From a virus: 50,682 nucleotides of DNA. The DNA lies in IMG/VR virus record IMGVR_UViG_3300044846_004303, positions 1 to 50,682 of that record; one strand, written 5' to 3'. How positions within the stretch are numbered: the stretch's first letter is position 1; the number at the start of each line of letters is the position of its first letter. Positions 16,000-23,084 of the stretch are shown piece after piece. The notes below the pieces were generated by a model that had not been told where the DNA came from, ran no database searches, and saw only the letters and a list, made by a program, of their open reading frames with translations. The position numbers and the translations under genes are program-made.

Positions 16000-16620
16000 A
16001 TGAAAAAAATACTGGACGTTAGACATTTTATAATATTAGCTTTATTAATTGCTGTATTAGTTTTACAAAGTGATAAAAAAGTTAAAATTGAAAAAGTAAT
16101 TGAAAAAATTCCTGGAGAATCTATTCACGATACAATACCTCAAGAAGTTCCTGTGTATATTGAGGGAGAAGACATTTATCATGACACTACAATCTATGTA
16201 CCAACATTAGTACAGGTCGATACTGCGGAAATCCTTAAAGGATTTTATGCTAAAATGATTAACATGGATACTATTAAGTTGAATAATAATCAGGGGTTTA
16301 TATATTTGTCTGATAGTATATCTCAAAACAAAATAGTATCAAGGAACTGGTCATCGTTAATTAAACCAAAAATAGTTAGAGAACCTGCGCCATTACCTCC
16401 ACCTATTAGAAACCAAATATTTTTGGGTGTTGATGGTTCTTGGAGTCAAAAAGACTGGATTAATTCTTTGGGGATGGGATTAATATTAAAAACTAAAAAA
16501 GACCATTTATATCACGTAGGTGTCGGAGTTGCAAATAGAACTACAGACGGAATATCAGGAGAATTCACACCGTATATTAATGGGGGGGTTTACTGGAAAC
16601 TTAAAGTTAAAAAAAACTAG
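16000..16620 (+). CDS. N-terminally anchored envelope protein
   Basis: 206 aa. One TM at residues about 9-24 (HFIILALLIAVLVLQS), then a periplasmic-looking region with a short Pro-rich stretch (REPAPLPPPIRN) and a C-terminal beta-rich part (IFLGVDGSW, HVGVGVANR, FTPYINGGVYWKL). Four nt separate it from the barrel gene. Topology would suit an inner-membrane spanin-like subunit, but the C-terminus looks like beta strands rather than coiled coil, so this is only an option. Confidence 0.65.
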   Translation: MKKILDVRHFIILALLIAVLVLQSDKKVKIEKVIEKIPGESIHDTIPQEVPVYIEGEDIYHDTTIYVPTLVQVDTAEILKGFYAKMINMDTIKLNNNQGFIYLSDSISQNKIVSRNWSSLIKPKIVREPAPLPPPIRNQIFLGVDGSWSQKDWINSLGMGLILKTKKDHLYHVGVGVANRTTDGISGEFTPYINGGVYWKLKVKKN

Positions 16621-16622
16621 AC

Positions 16623-16630
16623 TATTTATA
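16623..16630 (+). promoter_or_regulatory. TATTTATA late-type box
   Basis: Exact TATTTATA ending 14 nt before ATG 16645. Confidence 0.5.
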
Positions 16631-16644
16631 TAAAAAATAATCTC

Positions 16645-17187
16645 ATGGGTTTACGTGAATTAATTAAAGAAACATTAGAACAACAATTAAATAAATCTTT
16701 AATGTTAAAAGAAGATGTTGAAATTTCAGAGGTATTACAATATCATATTGATAATGAAATGACGTTAACTAAAAATGCGTTTAGTGTTTATTCTGAAAGG
16801 TATTTTGATTTGGTTAATGAAGTTAGAGAATTGTTTAATAAAGGTAAAATTGAACTTAATCAGGAGGATACTTTAATGGTTGAATCTGATTTAGGAATTA
16901 AAGTAAAAATTGGTAAAGAATACGTTTATTTAGACGCTCCTTATATCTCTGAAACTGAAGAGGATATTTTAACAGAATCCAAAATTCCAAGAGGGTCTAA
17001 GAAATTTACAGTTTATACTAAGAGTAAAAATGGAGGAGTTAAAAAAGTGACTTTTGGTAACTCTAACTTAATAATTAAAGAGAGTCGCAAATGTTTTCAA
17101 AAAACAGATAGAACAACCGCAGGATATTGGTCTTGTAATCTTGGTAGATATTCTAAACAACTTGGACTTTCTTCATCAAATTATTAG
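16645..17187 (+). CDS. tagged protein, unknown function
   Basis: 180 aa. N-terminus MGLRELIKETLEQQLNKS fits the recurrent tag (helix then T-L-E-Q), with a second possible boundary at LMLKE. The rest is mixed alpha/beta; the C-terminal part has basic KKFTVYTKSKNGGVKKVTFG and KCFQKTDRTTAGYWSCNLGRY with two Cys. That tail resembles small structural proteins of phage heads, but I do not recognise a family. First gene of a three-gene unit. Confidence 0.65.
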   Translation: MGLRELIKETLEQQLNKSLMLKEDVEISEVLQYHIDNEMTLTKNAFSVYSERYFDLVNEVRELFNKGKIELNQEDTLMVESDLGIKVKIGKEYVYLDAPYISETEEDILTESKIPRGSKKFTVYTKSKNGGVKKVTFGNSNLIIKESRKCFQKTDRTTAGYWSCNLGRYSKQLGLSSSNY

Positions 17188-17189
17188 TA

Positions 17190-17483
17190 ATGACTATAGA
17201 TAAAATTGAAAAATACTTACAAGTCTATCTTGATGATGTTATAACACCAGAAATTAATAATGAATTAGTTGGTGATGACGATAAACCAATAAGAATCACC
17301 ATATATAAGATTAATTTTGGAGAATCAAATCCAAATAGAATAAATTTTTTCTTAGATATGGACCCAGATTGGTCCAAAGGTAGTTTTACCAATAAAATTA
17401 ATTCTGATATTTCAGGATTTTTTAGAATGTTAGGTGTTGATAAAAATCTACATATCTATTGGAATAAAAGACCGTTATTTTAA
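17190..17483 (+). CDS. small hypothetical protein, paralogue of the next gene
   Basis: 97 aa. Starts 2 nt after the previous stop. N-terminal helix IEKYLQVYLDDVITPEIN and C-terminal LHIYWNKRP are shared with the following protein (see 17485), so the two arose by tandem duplication. No family recognised. Confidence 0.7.
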   Translation: MTIDKIEKYLQVYLDDVITPEINNELVGDDDKPIRITIYKINFGESNPNRINFFLDMDPDWSKGSFTNKINSDISGFFRMLGVDKNLHIYWNKRPLF

Positions 17484-17484
17484 T

Positions 17485-17805
17485 ATGAATTTAGAGAAAA
17501 TAAAAGAATATTTACAAAATTATTTAAATGATGTTATTTTACCAAACATCAATACAGATGAGTCTTTGGTTGAACCTATTACTATGAATGTGAGTGATGT
17601 TCTAAAAGGGAGTTATCAACCACCAATATATCATGTGTTTATTCAAATTGAACCTCATGATACATTAAAAAGTTTATTAAAAAATAGTGAAGTAGCTATT
17701 GCTGACTTTTTTAAAATTTTTTCTATTAATAATAGAATAAAGGTTCATTGGAATAAAAGCCCCGCATTCAAAGACAAAAAATTTTACGGAACCCAAGATT
17801 TATAA
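17485..17805 (+). CDS. small hypothetical protein, paralogue of the previous gene
   Basis: 106 aa from ATG 17485, 1 nt after the previous stop; the in-frame TTG at 17434 lies inside the neighbour and is rejected. Shared features: IKEYLQNYLNDVILPNIN at the N-terminus and IKVHWNKSP near the end. The middle has diverged. Last gene before the hairpin at 17868. Confidence 0.7.
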   Translation: MNLEKIKEYLQNYLNDVILPNINTDESLVEPITMNVSDVLKGSYQPPIYHVFIQIEPHDTLKSLLKNSEVAIADFFKIFSINNRIKVHWNKSPAFKDKKFYGTQDL

Positions 17806-17867
17806 CACGGATTTCCCATTTCAACAATATATTAGTAAGGTAAATTTCTTGCCAGTCAAATTGTATA

Positions 17868-17905
17868 ATGCCAGACAAATTTCAATTTCAAAATTTGTCT
17901 GGCAT
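17868..17905. repeat. perfect 15-bp inverted repeat between convergent genes
   Basis: ATGCCAGACAAATTT and its exact complement, separated by 8 nt. A partial third copy (GCCAGTCAAATT) lies just upstream at about 17851-17862. No T run follows on either strand, so it is not a canonical intrinsic terminator. It may be a transcript-end hairpin, a protein-binding site or an RNase site. Confidence 0.8.
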
Positions 17906-17929
17906 CGAGTTATTAAGGGAAAAAGAATT

Positions 17930-18928
17930 TTAAGCTCTCATTGTTGGAACAATATCTTCCTCCGTCATAGCCATATCATTAATTAATTCGCGTATTGTAC
18001 CTATTTCTCTTTGATAATTATGGACGGGTAATTCTGGTTGTTCCATTGATACCTCCGTTGGTTGTTCTGACATTTCATTAGAAAATTCAACTCTCATTTT
18101 TTCATGAACACTTATACATTCTGTATAAACTTGTTGTTGAATTTCATCTGAACATAAATTTTTGTTTGTAAATTCGGACCTAAATATTTTTTTAACAATA
18201 GGATATAGATAATCATCAGCATCAACATCAAGGTAATCAACTCTACTATCTTCAGCATTCCAAAAACTAAATTCTGAATCACCATCTAATCCTTTGTAAC
18301 CCGCAAACTTATATCCTGTTTCTTTATTGATAAAATATACCAAAATACCTCGTCTCCAATATTTTTCAAAATAGTTTTTTTCTTTTTGATATGTTGTACA
18401 CCATCTTGTTGATGAACCATATTTTGCCGATGCTGAAAATGTTAAAGGTCTAACAACAACCCACTTTTCGTCTTCATATTCTTTGATAACCTGACCCTCA
18501 AGTTCTTTTGTAAGTTCTTTCATGGTAGCTAATGTTACAGCACCTCTAATATCATCAATATCTTTATAACTTGTAACGTCATTTTTTTCAATCATATTTT
18601 TATCCATATATTCCATGAATAAGTTTAAGGTATGATATGTTTCAGTAGTGAAATTTTCAGTAATATAGTTTGACAAATAAAACATTTGATTATCTGTAAG
18701 TCCATCAGTTGAAATTCCTTTATTAATCAAATTTGATTGCATTTCTAATGCGCTTATGGATAATTCATCTTTATGCCACATTTCTTTTACATTAAATCTT
18801 TTTCCAAAAATTTTACACATTAAAGGAAGATATTTGTGAGTTTTAGTGGTGTCTAATCTAACCATTAAATCGAACATCGTAATATTCAATTCTGGATATT
18901 GTTTTTTTAATTCATTTATACGAGACAT
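17930..18928 (-). CDS. hypothetical protein with xTxWCT motif
   Basis: 332 aa. Helical N-terminal half. The conserved-looking centre is about residues 155-220: WVVVRPLTFSASAKYGSSTRWCTTYQ, then YWRRGILVYFINKETGYKF and FSFWNAEDSRVD. I have seen this small-G/S-T-x-WCT pattern followed by a YF(I)x strand in phage proteins of unknown function. The C-terminus is polar with repeated EQP. Alone on the minus strand, divergent from nothing and downstream of the tRNA unit's terminator. Function unknown. Confidence 0.7.
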   Translation of the reverse strand: MSRINELKKQYPELNITMFDLMVRLDTTKTHKYLPLMCKIFGKRFNVKEMWHKDELSISALEMQSNLINKGISTDGLTDNQMFYLSNYITENFTTETYHTLNLFMEYMDKNMIEKNDVTSYKDIDDIRGAVTLATMKELTKELEGQVIKEYEDEKWVVVRPLTFSASAKYGSSTRWCTTYQKEKNYFEKYWRRGILVYFINKETGYKFAGYKGLDGDSEFSFWNAEDSRVDYLDVDADDYLYPIVKKIFRSEFTNKNLCSDEIQQQVYTECISVHEKMRVEFSNEMSEQPTEVSMEQPELPVHNYQREIGTIRELINDMAMTEEDIVPTMRA

Positions 18929-18971
18929 ATTTTTGCTTTTTTAAAATATAAGTTAAATAAAAATATTAGTC

Positions 18972-19004
18972 AAAAAAAAACATTCAGTATTTCTACCGAA
19001 TGTT
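18972..19004 (-). terminator. intrinsic terminator of the tRNA unit
   Basis: On minus: AACATTC (plus extension GGTA/TACT) / GAATGTT followed by nine T residues. Terminates the tRNA-Ser / tRNA-like transcript. Confidence 0.88.
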
Positions 19005-19015
19005 AATAACTTAAG

Positions 19016-19185
19016 CTGTAAGGGAAGGATTCGAACCTTCAAGGGGAGATTCAATTAATAACACAACGCTTGCAAGCTGGTGGTCTACCCCATATTATTA
19101 ATCTATTTCTTTGTCCCCGCCCACGAGACAGGTGGGTGCGTATGCCAAGGTCATAACTGAGACAACCCAATTTCGCCACCTTACA
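19016..19185 (-). tRNA. aberrant 170-nt tRNA-like gene (interrupted or expanded)
   Basis: A 7-bp acceptor stem (TGTAAGG / CCTTACA), discriminator G and a canonical T arm (GAAGG-TTCGAAT-CCTTC) are clear. A GCG/CGC D stem and a perfect anticodon-like hairpin CCCAC-CTGTCTC-GTGGG also form. This would read anticodon GUC, but base 37 would be U, which is abnormal. The D loop carries about 22 extra nt between two TTGG copies. The region between anticodon and T arms is about 79 nt, with GGGGA/TCCCC and ATTAATAA/TTATTAAT helices. Alternatives: an intron-containing tRNA, a decayed tRNA, or a non-tRNA RNA using a tRNA-like cap. No CCA encoded. Confidence 0.55.
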
Positions 19186-19281
19186 ATATTTGAACTAACT
19201 CACTGGAAACCTTATAATTGAATTTAATCAACTTATGGGTTAAGTACTCCGTTTATGTTAGTTCCTCGTACTCCAAGTTTG

Positions 19282-19366
19282 CGGAAGCTCAGGGATTCGA
19301 ACCCCAGATACCTTTCAGTATGACGGTTTTCAAGACCGTTCCATTCAACCACTCTGGCAAGCTTCC
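19282..19366 (-). tRNA. tRNA-Ser(UGA)
   Basis: 85 nt, class II. Acceptor GGAAGCT / AGCTTCC, anticodon arm ACGGT-CTTGAAA-ACCGT (anticodon TGA), extended variable arm, T arm with GGTTCGAATCC, discriminator G. CCA is not encoded. Transcribed with the aberrant tRNA-like gene downstream. Confidence 0.95.
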
Positions 19367-19378
19367 TATTTTAAAACT

Positions 19379-19591
19379 TTATTTTCCACCAAAATACTTC
19401 TCAATAACCCCTAATCTATCTTCAGCATCTACCAACATTTGTAATGCTTCTTCAGCATTGCTGTAGAAGTCTTTAGTTGAGTGGTCACCAATACCGACAC
19501 CTTTATTGCCCAATAGGTCTAAAGTTAATAATGCTTTTGCTTTATCTGACTCTGCAGATAGTCTCAACATGGTAATTAATTTTTCGTTCAT
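19379..19591 (-). CDS. small helical hypothetical protein
   Basis: 70 aa from ATG 19591 (MNEKLITML); the longer frame to 19663 would run through the divergent promoter. Helical, with a C-terminal AEEALQMLVDAEDRLGVIEKYFG. It lies 12 nt upstream of tRNA-Ser in the same direction and may share its transcript. Unrecognised. Confidence 0.65.
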   Translation of the reverse strand: MNEKLITMLRLSAESDKAKALLTLDLLGNKGVGIGDHSTKDFYSNAEEALQMLVDAEDRLGVIEKYFGGK

Positions 19592-19620
19592 GTGTAATTG
19601 ATTTAATAGTCTTTTTATAT

Positions 19621-19647
19621 TGACACAAAAGTAGTATATTTGTGTCA
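19621..19647. promoter_or_regulatory. palindromic operator overlapping a host-type promoter box
   Basis: TGACACAAA-N9-TTTGTGTCA is a perfect 9-bp inverted repeat. The right arm overlaps the -7 box TATATTTG (19635-19642), and its last base is the A of the ATG at 19647. It sits between divergent genes, so a dimeric regulator binding here could control both. As RNA it could also fold as a hairpin. Confidence 0.65.
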
Positions 19648-20069
19648 TGAAAACAACACTCACACTCTTTTTATTATTTATTTCTTTTGTTAGTAAAAGT
19701 CAGACTTCTGATATTATGTATGTTCCCGATGAAAAAAGTTTGGTAGTTACGTACAACAATAATTATAATGGTTTTGGTTATTATATCGGAGCATATATAA
19801 CCACAACGTTTCCTCAACCATATATCTACACAACACCTCAGTCAAGAATTAATAGAGTTGGAATTAGTTTAACCAATCATAAATTTTCTATTATGGGTGG
19901 TGTTTTTGGTGAAACTTATGTCGATGGTGTTGATTTCAAACCTGATGTTTGGGTTAAGGTATATCCGTTGAGAATATTAACTAATACCAAACGTGGACCC
20001 GATTTAACTGTTGGTATAAATTTCATGCAAGGAATTAGATACGGTTTTGGGGTATCAATTCCTTTTTGA
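19647..20069 (+). CDS. small exported outer-membrane-type protein
   Basis: 140 aa. Signal peptide MKTTLTLFLLFISFVSKSQ, then alternating strands typical of a small beta-barrel (GFGYYIGAYITTTF, RVGISLTNHKFSIMGGVFGE, LTVGINFMQGIRYGFGVSIPF) ending in an aromatic residue (F), as outer-membrane proteins do. Its -7 box ends 4 nt before the ATG, so a leaderless mRNA is predicted. A host-like promoter plus operator suggests early, regulated expression, e.g. altering the host surface (inference). Confidence 0.7.
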   Translation: MKTTLTLFLLFISFVSKSQTSDIMYVPDEKSLVVTYNNNYNGFGYYIGAYITTTFPQPYIYTTPQSRINRVGISLTNHKFSIMGGVFGETYVDGVDFKPDVWVKVYPLRILTNTKRGPDLTVGINFMQGIRYGFGVSIPF

Positions 20070-20071
20070 TG

Positions 20072-20079
20072 TATTTATA
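20072..20079 (+). promoter_or_regulatory. TATTTATA late-type box, 4 nt from ATG
   Basis: Exact TATTTATA then GTTA then the ATG at 20084. Confidence 0.55.
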
Positions 20080-20083
20080 GTTA

Positions 20084-21061
20084 ATGAATCAAGAACAGGT
20101 AATAATAGATAGGGTTAATAGATTTTTTGAAAACCACACATTTGAGATATTTTATCTTCAAGATGGGGACGGTGAATATCCTACACCTACTAACATTAAA
20201 GTTGAAATTACAGGAGTAAGAGAATATATCTCAATGGGAGATAAGAAAGATTATGTTACTCTTACATTGTATATCCTACCTTCAAGCGAATTATCTGACT
20301 CTCATAATTCAATTATGAGTGGTTATTTTGGTCATGAAACAAAAATTGAAACATACGATGCTGGTCCTTACCAAAATCTTGTATGGGTTACACAAAAAAA
20401 AGTGGATGAGTTATTAAAATATTTTTCATTACCATCATCAATGATTACAAAAGTTGTAAATGAGGTAGAACCAAAGAAAATGAATGAGTCATTAATAGTT
20501 GAAGGAGAATTAGATAAACTTACCAGAAAATTGGTACAAGATGTTGTACAATTTTTCAAACACCAAAGAAAAGGAGAATTTGGATTACCTGAAGATTTGG
20601 GTAAAGATGAAATGGTTTATACTTATCCTGGATTTGAAGGATTTAGTATATTCTTAGATTTGCAATTAAGTGATGATGTAGAGACTGTTGATGTAGATGG
20701 AGAGTTATACTATGGTGACGATTTAATGTACCTTACAATCATTTCTAATCCAAATGCGGGGTATACAATACTTGATGAATTAACCAAAGAACTAAACGAG
20801 GTTATTCGTCATGAATTAGAACATATTAAACAACACGAACAAGGATATAAGTTTCCAAATAAAGAGCCAAAGTCCCCTGAAAAGTATTATACCCAACAAC
20901 ACGAATTGGAAGCCCAAAGAGCGGGATTTAATAAAAGAGCCAAATCTGAAAAAGCGGATTTTGAAACTTTGGTTAGAACTTGGTTTCAAAAAAATCCACA
21001 TAAGCACACTTTGAATCCAAAACAACAGGAAAAAGTAATCCAACAAATCATTCAGAAATAA
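20084..21061 (+). CDS. HExxH metallopeptidase-like protein
   Basis: 325 aa. Residues about 1-135 form a beta-rich domain. Near residue 146 a tag-like stretch occurs internally (NESLIVEGELDKLTRKLVQD). The C-terminal half carries RHELEHIKQHEQG (HExxH) and, about 35 residues on, QQHELEAQRAG, which could supply the third zinc ligand as in gluzincins. It could be a virion- or assembly-associated protease. If the internal segment is cleaved as in the tagged proteins, the peptidase half would be released. Ends overlapping the next gene (TAATG). Confidence 0.7.
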   Translation: MNQEQVIIDRVNRFFENHTFEIFYLQDGDGEYPTPTNIKVEITGVREYISMGDKKDYVTLTLYILPSSELSDSHNSIMSGYFGHETKIETYDAGPYQNLVWVTQKKVDELLKYFSLPSSMITKVVNEVEPKKMNESLIVEGELDKLTRKLVQDVVQFFKHQRKGEFGLPEDLGKDEMVYTYPGFEGFSIFLDLQLSDDVETVDVDGELYYGDDLMYLTIISNPNAGYTILDELTKELNEVIRHELEHIKQHEQGYKFPNKEPKSPEKYYTQQHELEAQRAGFNKRAKSEKADFETLVRTWFQKNPHKHTLNPKQQEKVIQQIIQK

Positions 21062-21807
21062 TGAGTCAAAAATTTATAGATAAAGAGTTAAAAATATTTC
21101 GTAAAGTATTGATGGACCATTCATTTAATAAGGATGGGTATGAATATCATTTTTTGTCTATTGAACTAGATGAAAAAGGATGGGCTTATAATATTGTGGT
21201 AAATGTTGTTTTACCTGTTAAGGGTCAATCATACGCAACTCCTGTATTTAGTGGACATATTCACGACATTCTAAGTAATATTTGGAAATACGTAGGGAGC
21301 CAATTTTCATATTCAGAAAAAATATTGGTTGATGGTAAAGAACCTGTTGGTAGCGGCCTTTTTATCAGTGAAGAAAAACAAAGAGAGGTTTTAGTTACAA
21401 TGAGAAAGGAAATGAAAGAAGTAACTATATGGACAGCCATTGGTAACTTGACCTTTGATGTGTATTGGAAACCTAATGAAAATTTTTACTCGTTAGAGGA
21501 TGTATATATTGATTTTGATTTTAACATTGAAATTAAAGAGTTTATGTTAGATAGTCATTATGTCGTACCTAATTTAGATATTGCAGATGATGTTGCTGGA
21601 GCTATTTTGAATGTGATGTATGATTCTGAGGGACTCAGAGATGATATTAATAACGTAATCTATGATGCGATGAGTAATGAAATTGACATTACCAATGTCG
21701 ATGATTTATATTTTCAAGGACGATTCTATATTACTAAAATTGATGGATTTGAAGTCGATAAAAAGTGGGGTAATCATTACGATTTAGAGCCCGATATGTT
21801 TACTTAA
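21061..21807 (+). CDS. hypothetical acidic protein
   Basis: 248 aa, start fixed by TAATG. Alternating strands and acidic loops (VYIDFDFNIEIKEFM, NEIDITNVDDLYF). No recognised family. It may have a fold related to the N-terminal domain of the previous protein, since both show a GDKKDYVTLTLYI- or GWAYNIVVNVVL-like strand pair, but this is weak. Overlaps the convergent gene by 8 bp. Confidence 0.65.
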   Translation: MSQKFIDKELKIFRKVLMDHSFNKDGYEYHFLSIELDEKGWAYNIVVNVVLPVKGQSYATPVFSGHIHDILSNIWKYVGSQFSYSEKILVDGKEPVGSGLFISEEKQREVLVTMRKEMKEVTIWTAIGNLTFDVYWKPNENFYSLEDVYIDFDFNIEIKEFMLDSHYVVPNLDIADDVAGAILNVMYDSEGLRDDINNVIYDAMSNEIDITNVDDLYFQGRFYITKIDGFEVDKKWGNHYDLEPDMFT

Positions 21808-22420
21808 TTTTTTCGATGATTTTTTTGATTACTTGAGATAAAACTTGAGCTGTTATTAGGGCACCTCCCGACGCAATCAATCTTTCGGCAATTAATATGG
21901 CACTTTCTTTAGGATTTGATGTTCTATATGCGATATCTTGAATATCCATAATAATTGGTATTAAAAATGAATATGCTACCGTATCCATAAAAGTACTTAC
22001 AGTAATTTTTAATGATGAAAGGAATCCTTTAAATGCTGATTTTAAATCCTTAGCTTTTTCTAATACTAAACGAAATGTATCCTCAAGACCCTCTTCTTTA
22101 ATTTTCTTTAAAATTTTAACTAATCCTCTTTTGTTTTCATAAAATGTTATAAATGCAATACCAGCTAAAACCAAATATCTTTGGTCATCAGTTAGTTCAA
22201 AATTACCGTCTCTAATAAATTTATCTAACGGCATTACTAAACCACCAACGGCTGTACCCCAAGTCATTAACATTTTCACGTTAAGGCCATAAACTTTACT
22301 AACTCTATTTGCAAGATTTTTAGTGAATGAATACATGGTTTTCATGTAGTCAGTCATTTTTGATTCATCTTGTTCCTGTAAAATTATTCTCAATTGAGAT
22401 TCGTTAATTAAAAAATCCAT
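21800..22420 (-). CDS. tagged multi-TM protein
   Basis: 206 aa from ATG 22420, chosen because the TATTTATT box ends 5 nt upstream and the tag FLINESQLRIILQEQDESK then lies at the very N-terminus. Hydrophobic segments at about 50-65 (LMTWGTAVGGLVMP), 80-95 (YLVLAGIAFITFY) and 150-165 (AYSFLIPIIMDI), plus a C-terminal amphipathic helix. A membrane-active protein that is also tagged could be a virion-internal protein forming a DNA-ejection pore. Inference only. Confidence 0.65.
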   Translation of the reverse strand: MDFLINESQLRIILQEQDESKMTDYMKTMYSFTKNLANRVSKVYGLNVKMLMTWGTAVGGLVMPLDKFIRDGNFELTDDQRYLVLAGIAFITFYENKRGLVKILKKIKEEGLEDTFRLVLEKAKDLKSAFKGFLSSLKITVSTFMDTVAYSFLIPIIMDIQDIAYRTSNPKESAILIAERLIASGGALITAQVLSQVIKKIIEKIK

Positions 22421-22425
22421 ATAAC

Positions 22426-22450
22426 AATAAATATACTGCATATATTTATT
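22426..22450. promoter_or_regulatory. divergent late-type boxes
   Basis: TATTTATT on minus (22426-22433, 5 nt from ATG 22420) and on plus (22443-22450, 3 nt from ATG 22454) in a 33-bp intergenic region. Confidence 0.55.
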
Positions 22451-22453
22451 ATC

Positions 22454-23065
22454 ATGAAAGGTGAATTAAATCCAGCATTAAAAGAGGGAGAAAGAGTTAT
22501 TTGTTATCATATGGATGGAGAAACAGGTGTCCCTCCAGGTACTGAAGGTACTGTTAGAAGAATAAGTAGAGACCCATTTGAGCCAAGCGGAGATGAATTA
22601 ATCATTGAAGTAAGTTGGGACAACGGAAGTACGTTAGCATTAGTTTCATCAACCGATGCTTGGAAGAAACCAAAAGAACAAGTTCAAGAGGCGTCAAATA
22701 CAGGAGACCGTCATTATGATTTTTTTGGTAAAAATCCAGATGTTTTTGAAAATTTTGATTGGAGATTTTTTAGAGAATTTTTAAATAAGCTTAGAGAATC
22801 AGGTGTTGTAAACATGTTTCAAGCTCGTCCTTTTTTATATTCAGGTAGAGAATGGATTGACCGATATCACGGAGAAAACCAAGAAGACAATGAATCATTT
22901 CAGGAAGTCTTAGAAATGGCGGAAGAGTCCAAAAACAAATTGGTTCAAGGACTTATGAAATATATGCAATCCAAAAATTTGGATATGGATGATATGAGTA
23001 GAGTGAACCATTTGGCCGAAAAATTTGCCAGCAAAATCGTACAATTGTACATGACATTCACCTAA
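22454..23065 (+). CDS. DUF4314-like SH3-barrel protein
   Basis: 203 aa. Residues about 10-75 match the small beta-barrel domain seen in many phages (DUF4314): GERVICYHM, then PPGTEGTVRRIS, then VSWDNGSTLALVSSTDAW. The rest is helical and acidic (NQEDNESFQEVLEMAEES) with no recognised domain. The function of the family is unknown. Single-gene late-type unit. Confidence 0.75.
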   Translation: MKGELNPALKEGERVICYHMDGETGVPPGTEGTVRRISRDPFEPSGDELIIEVSWDNGSTLALVSSTDAWKKPKEQVQEASNTGDRHYDFFGKNPDVFENFDWRFFREFLNKLRESGVVNMFQARPFLYSGREWIDRYHGENQEDNESFQEVLEMAEESKNKLVQGLMKYMQSKNLDMDDMSRVNHLAEKFASKIVQLYMTFT

Positions 23066-23084
23066 AAGTCTTTTTTTATTTTTT

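Noticed and set aside
19218-19466. 82-codon plus-strand ORF
   Set aside because: Antisense to tRNA-Ser and the small helical gene at 19379.
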